Shown here one piece after another: positions 31,476 to 33,064 of a stretch of 33,064 nucleotides of DNA. Position 1 is the first letter of the stretch, and each line of letters opens with the position of its first letter. This stretch comes from Rhodanobacter sp. (GTDB lineage Bacteria > Pseudomonadota > Gammaproteobacteria > Xanthomonadales > Rhodanobacteraceae): the NCBI GenBank assembly GCA_027307195.1, contig DAHUXL010000033.1, positions 1-33,064 on the forward strand. Direction: 5' to 3'. The notes below the pieces were generated by a model, which did not search any database, was not told the origin of the DNA, and saw nothing but the letters and a program-made list of their open reading frames with translations. Made by a program: the position numbers and the translations under genes.

Positions 31476-33064
31476 TGCCGGACTCCGGCAAAGGTGAGGG
31501 AATGGATGAGGGGATGTAGGAAGCCAATGGCGATTCATCATCGTGTAGCGCGGTACGCAGCTGATACAGATGCTGGCGCACCGCCGGCATGGCGGCAGCG
31601 GCCCCGATCGCCATGCGCACCGCTGCGTCGGTCTCACGCCAGCGTGCTGCCGCGGGCTGGAGATACAACCGGGCCACTGCCTGCAGCGCGAGGGTGATGA
31701 CGTCGCACACGGCCGCGGGCACGCGGTGGCCATCGGCCAGATCCTGGCGCAACTCCAGCACCGCGCGACCGCTTTCCTGTACTGCCAGTCCCCATGCCAG
31801 CAGGCTGCGCGACTCGGCACTCCCCGGTCGCGTATGCGTCACCATCTGCTGGAACAGGTCGCGGCTGACGCTCTCGAAGCGCCACGCCAGCCCTTCCAGC
31901 GGTGCACTCGCCGCCAGTGCCACCAATTCGCGCAACCGGCGCAACTGCCGCGCGCGCTGCCAGCCGGTACCGGTCACCGCCGGCACGAACACGAACGCAA
32001 TGCCCGACAAGGCAAGGCCGGCGACCTGCGCGATCGCATCGTTGAAGAAGTGCGTCGGGTCGTACACCATCGGATTCTTCAGCGCGAGGATGTAGACGAA
32101 ACCGAGCGTATAGCCTGCACCCACGCCGGACAGCGTGTCGCGCGTGCTGAGGTACGGCCCGATCAGCAGGAACGCGGCGCTGACGGCGATCAGGCTGAGG
32201 AAACCATCGCTGCCCGGCATCAGCCAGAACACCACCAGGAACGCGCCCAGCATGCCGGCCGCATAACCGTACAAGGTGTGCGTGGCCGCGCTGACCGGAT
32301 TCGGCGAGGCCGCCAGCAGGCCGCTGAAGATCGTCGCCAGCAACATCGCACTGGCGCCGAAGGCCCAGCCACTGGCCAGCCAGAAGGTGCTGAGCGTCAC
32401 CATGGTGAAGAAGGTGCGCAGCACCGCGATCGCCGCTCCGAGGTTGTCGTTGCCGCGGCGGAAGTGCACCTTCTCCACGCTGCCACGCGTCTGTTTGCCG
32501 CGCAGCGAACCTTCCAGCGCCGCGAAGTCGCGCAACTCGGCCGCGAAGCGCTGCAGCAAGGCCGCGCCGGTATCGAATTCCAGCTGCGCCGTTGGCGTGT
32601 CCAAGGACACTCGCAAGGCCGCGGCCTGCGCCGGCAACTGCGTCATGCACGCCGTCAGACGCTCGGCGAGGATGGTCGTCTCGTGGCGCCGCGCCGGCTC
32701 GGGCGACAACGCCACACCGATCGGCCGATACAGCATGATCAAGGCATCGGCGACTGATTGGCTGCCGCTGCGCTGCAAGCGGTTGATCAGGTGGTGCAGC
32801 GACTGGAAGCTGGTGGCCGCCGACATGTAGCGCTGGTTGAGCAATCGCATGCGGGTGCTGCGTGCATGCACCTCCGGATCCTCGAAGATCACCGAGGCGC
32901 GCATGTCTTCCAGTTGCACTGCGGCGCGCACGAAGGCGAGATGTGCTTGTTCCATCTGCGCACGCGGGATGCTGCCGCCGGTGCTGTCGCGCACGAAGTC
33001 GATGAACTGCGCGAACTGCCTGCGTGCGTTCTGTCGCAGCAGCAGGCGCAGCCGTTCAGGCCAT
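31465..33064 (-). CDS. FUSC/AaeB-type aromatic acid efflux membrane protein, 5' end outside the window
   Basis: The visible part (about 533 codons) runs open to the window edge, so roughly the first 150-200 residues of a typical ~700-aa protein are missing. It has a soluble N-terminal-half remnant (RLRLLLRQNARRQFAQFIDF, then a long helical region), followed by a second membrane cluster (about five hydrophobic segments such as LSTFWLASGWAFGASAMLLA, MLGAFLVVFWLMP, GYTLGFVYILALKNP and GLALSGIAFVFVPAV) and a cytoplasmic helical tail. This is the layout of FUSC-family (AaeB, YccS, MdtO) efflux proteins. It is the first gene of an operon followed by the DUF1656 and HlyD-type genes. Confidence 0.88.
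   Translation of the reverse strand, partial: WPERLRLLLRQNARRQFAQFIDFVRDSTGGSIPRAQMEQAHLAFVRAAVQLEDMRASVIFEDPEVHARSTRMRLLNQRYMSAATSFQSLHHLINRLQRSGSQSVADALIMLYRPIGVALSPEPARRHETTILAERLTACMTQLPAQAAALRVSLDTPTAQLEFDTGAALLQRFAAELRDFAALEGSLRGKQTRGSVEKVHFRRGNDNLGAAIAVLRTFFTMVTLSTFWLASGWAFGASAMLLATIFSGLLAASPNPVSAATHTLYGYAAGMLGAFLVVFWLMPGSDGFLSLIAVSAAFLLIGPYLSTRDTLSGVGAGYTLGFVYILALKNPMVYDPTHFFNDAIAQVAGLALSGIAFVFVPAVTGTGWQRARQLRRLRELVALAASAPLEGLAWRFESVSRDLFQQMVTHTRPGSAESRSLLAWGLAVQESGRAVLELRQDLADGHRVPAAVCDVITLALQAVARLYLQPAAARWRETDAAVRMAIGAAAAMPAVRQHLYQLRTALHDDESPLASYIPSSIPSPLPESGNAA

Noticed and set aside
1-33064. Search for defence islands, toxin-antitoxin pairs, CRISPR arrays, prophage or integrases
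   Set aside because: No nuclease, methyltransferase (apart from UbiE), integrase, transposase or spaced direct-repeat array was seen; the window is core chromosome.

Overview
The window is a stretch of GC-rich bacterial chromosome, very probably from a gammaproteobacterium of the Xanthomonadales (Lysobacterales), most likely the Rhodanobacteraceae (Rhodanobacter/Dyella type). This placement is an inference from three things: the RdgC, Rep, TtcA and PlsB types present; the strong GC bias, which produces very long spurious antisense frames; and palindromic intergenic repeats of kinds I associate with this group. No tRNA, rRNA, CRISPR array, transposase or phage gene was seen. The region is mainly housekeeping and metabolic, with clean short intergenic gaps.

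Layout. 1-9.7 kb: rep helicase, a TPR-sulfotransferase, a convergent AI-2E-type permease, a secreted HAD acid phosphatase lipoprotein, a 313-bp AT-rich gap, an uncharacterised lipoprotein and plsB (first step of phospholipid synthesis). The gap holds a good promoter and three hairpins ending in an intrinsic terminator, and probably encodes a ~100-nt small RNA. 9.7-14 kb: ubiE, two integral membrane proteins of unknown role, then a reverse-strand EamA exporter-GST pair divergent from an Lrp/AsnC regulator. 14-19 kb: a Tat-exported AcpA-type phosphoesterase and a proline iminopeptidase, followed by a large reverse-strand membrane-anchored protein that looks AsmA-like. 19-23.7 kb: a second GST, a secreted M1 aminopeptidase, a membrane-anchored alpha/beta hydrolase and a histidine-rich fatty-acid-hydroxylase-type membrane protein.

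23.7-28 kb (reverse strand): YgjP-type metallopeptidase, rdgC, aromatic aminotransferase and ttcA. 27.9-28.7 kb: a small YdcH-type protein and a GNAT acetyltransferase. 28.7-30.2 kb: pssA-type phosphatidylserine synthase (reverse). 30.2-33.06 kb (reverse): an AaeB/AaeX/AaeA-like efflux operon whose first gene (FUSC) runs off the right edge.

Phospholipid and envelope functions recur (PlsB, PssA, AcpA-type phosphoesterase, AsmA-like protein, lipid hydroxylase, lipoproteins), but they are spread over several transcription units and I do not claim a single system. No convincing new multi-gene system was found. The most interesting non-coding signals are the putative sRNA at about 5841-5940 with its AT-rich upstream repeats, a palindrome at 28738-28767 that supplies the stop codons of two convergent genes, two compound palindromic repeats (21764-21898 and 25589-25663), and two perfect 9-bp dyads in front of genes (19130-19157 and 23014-23035).
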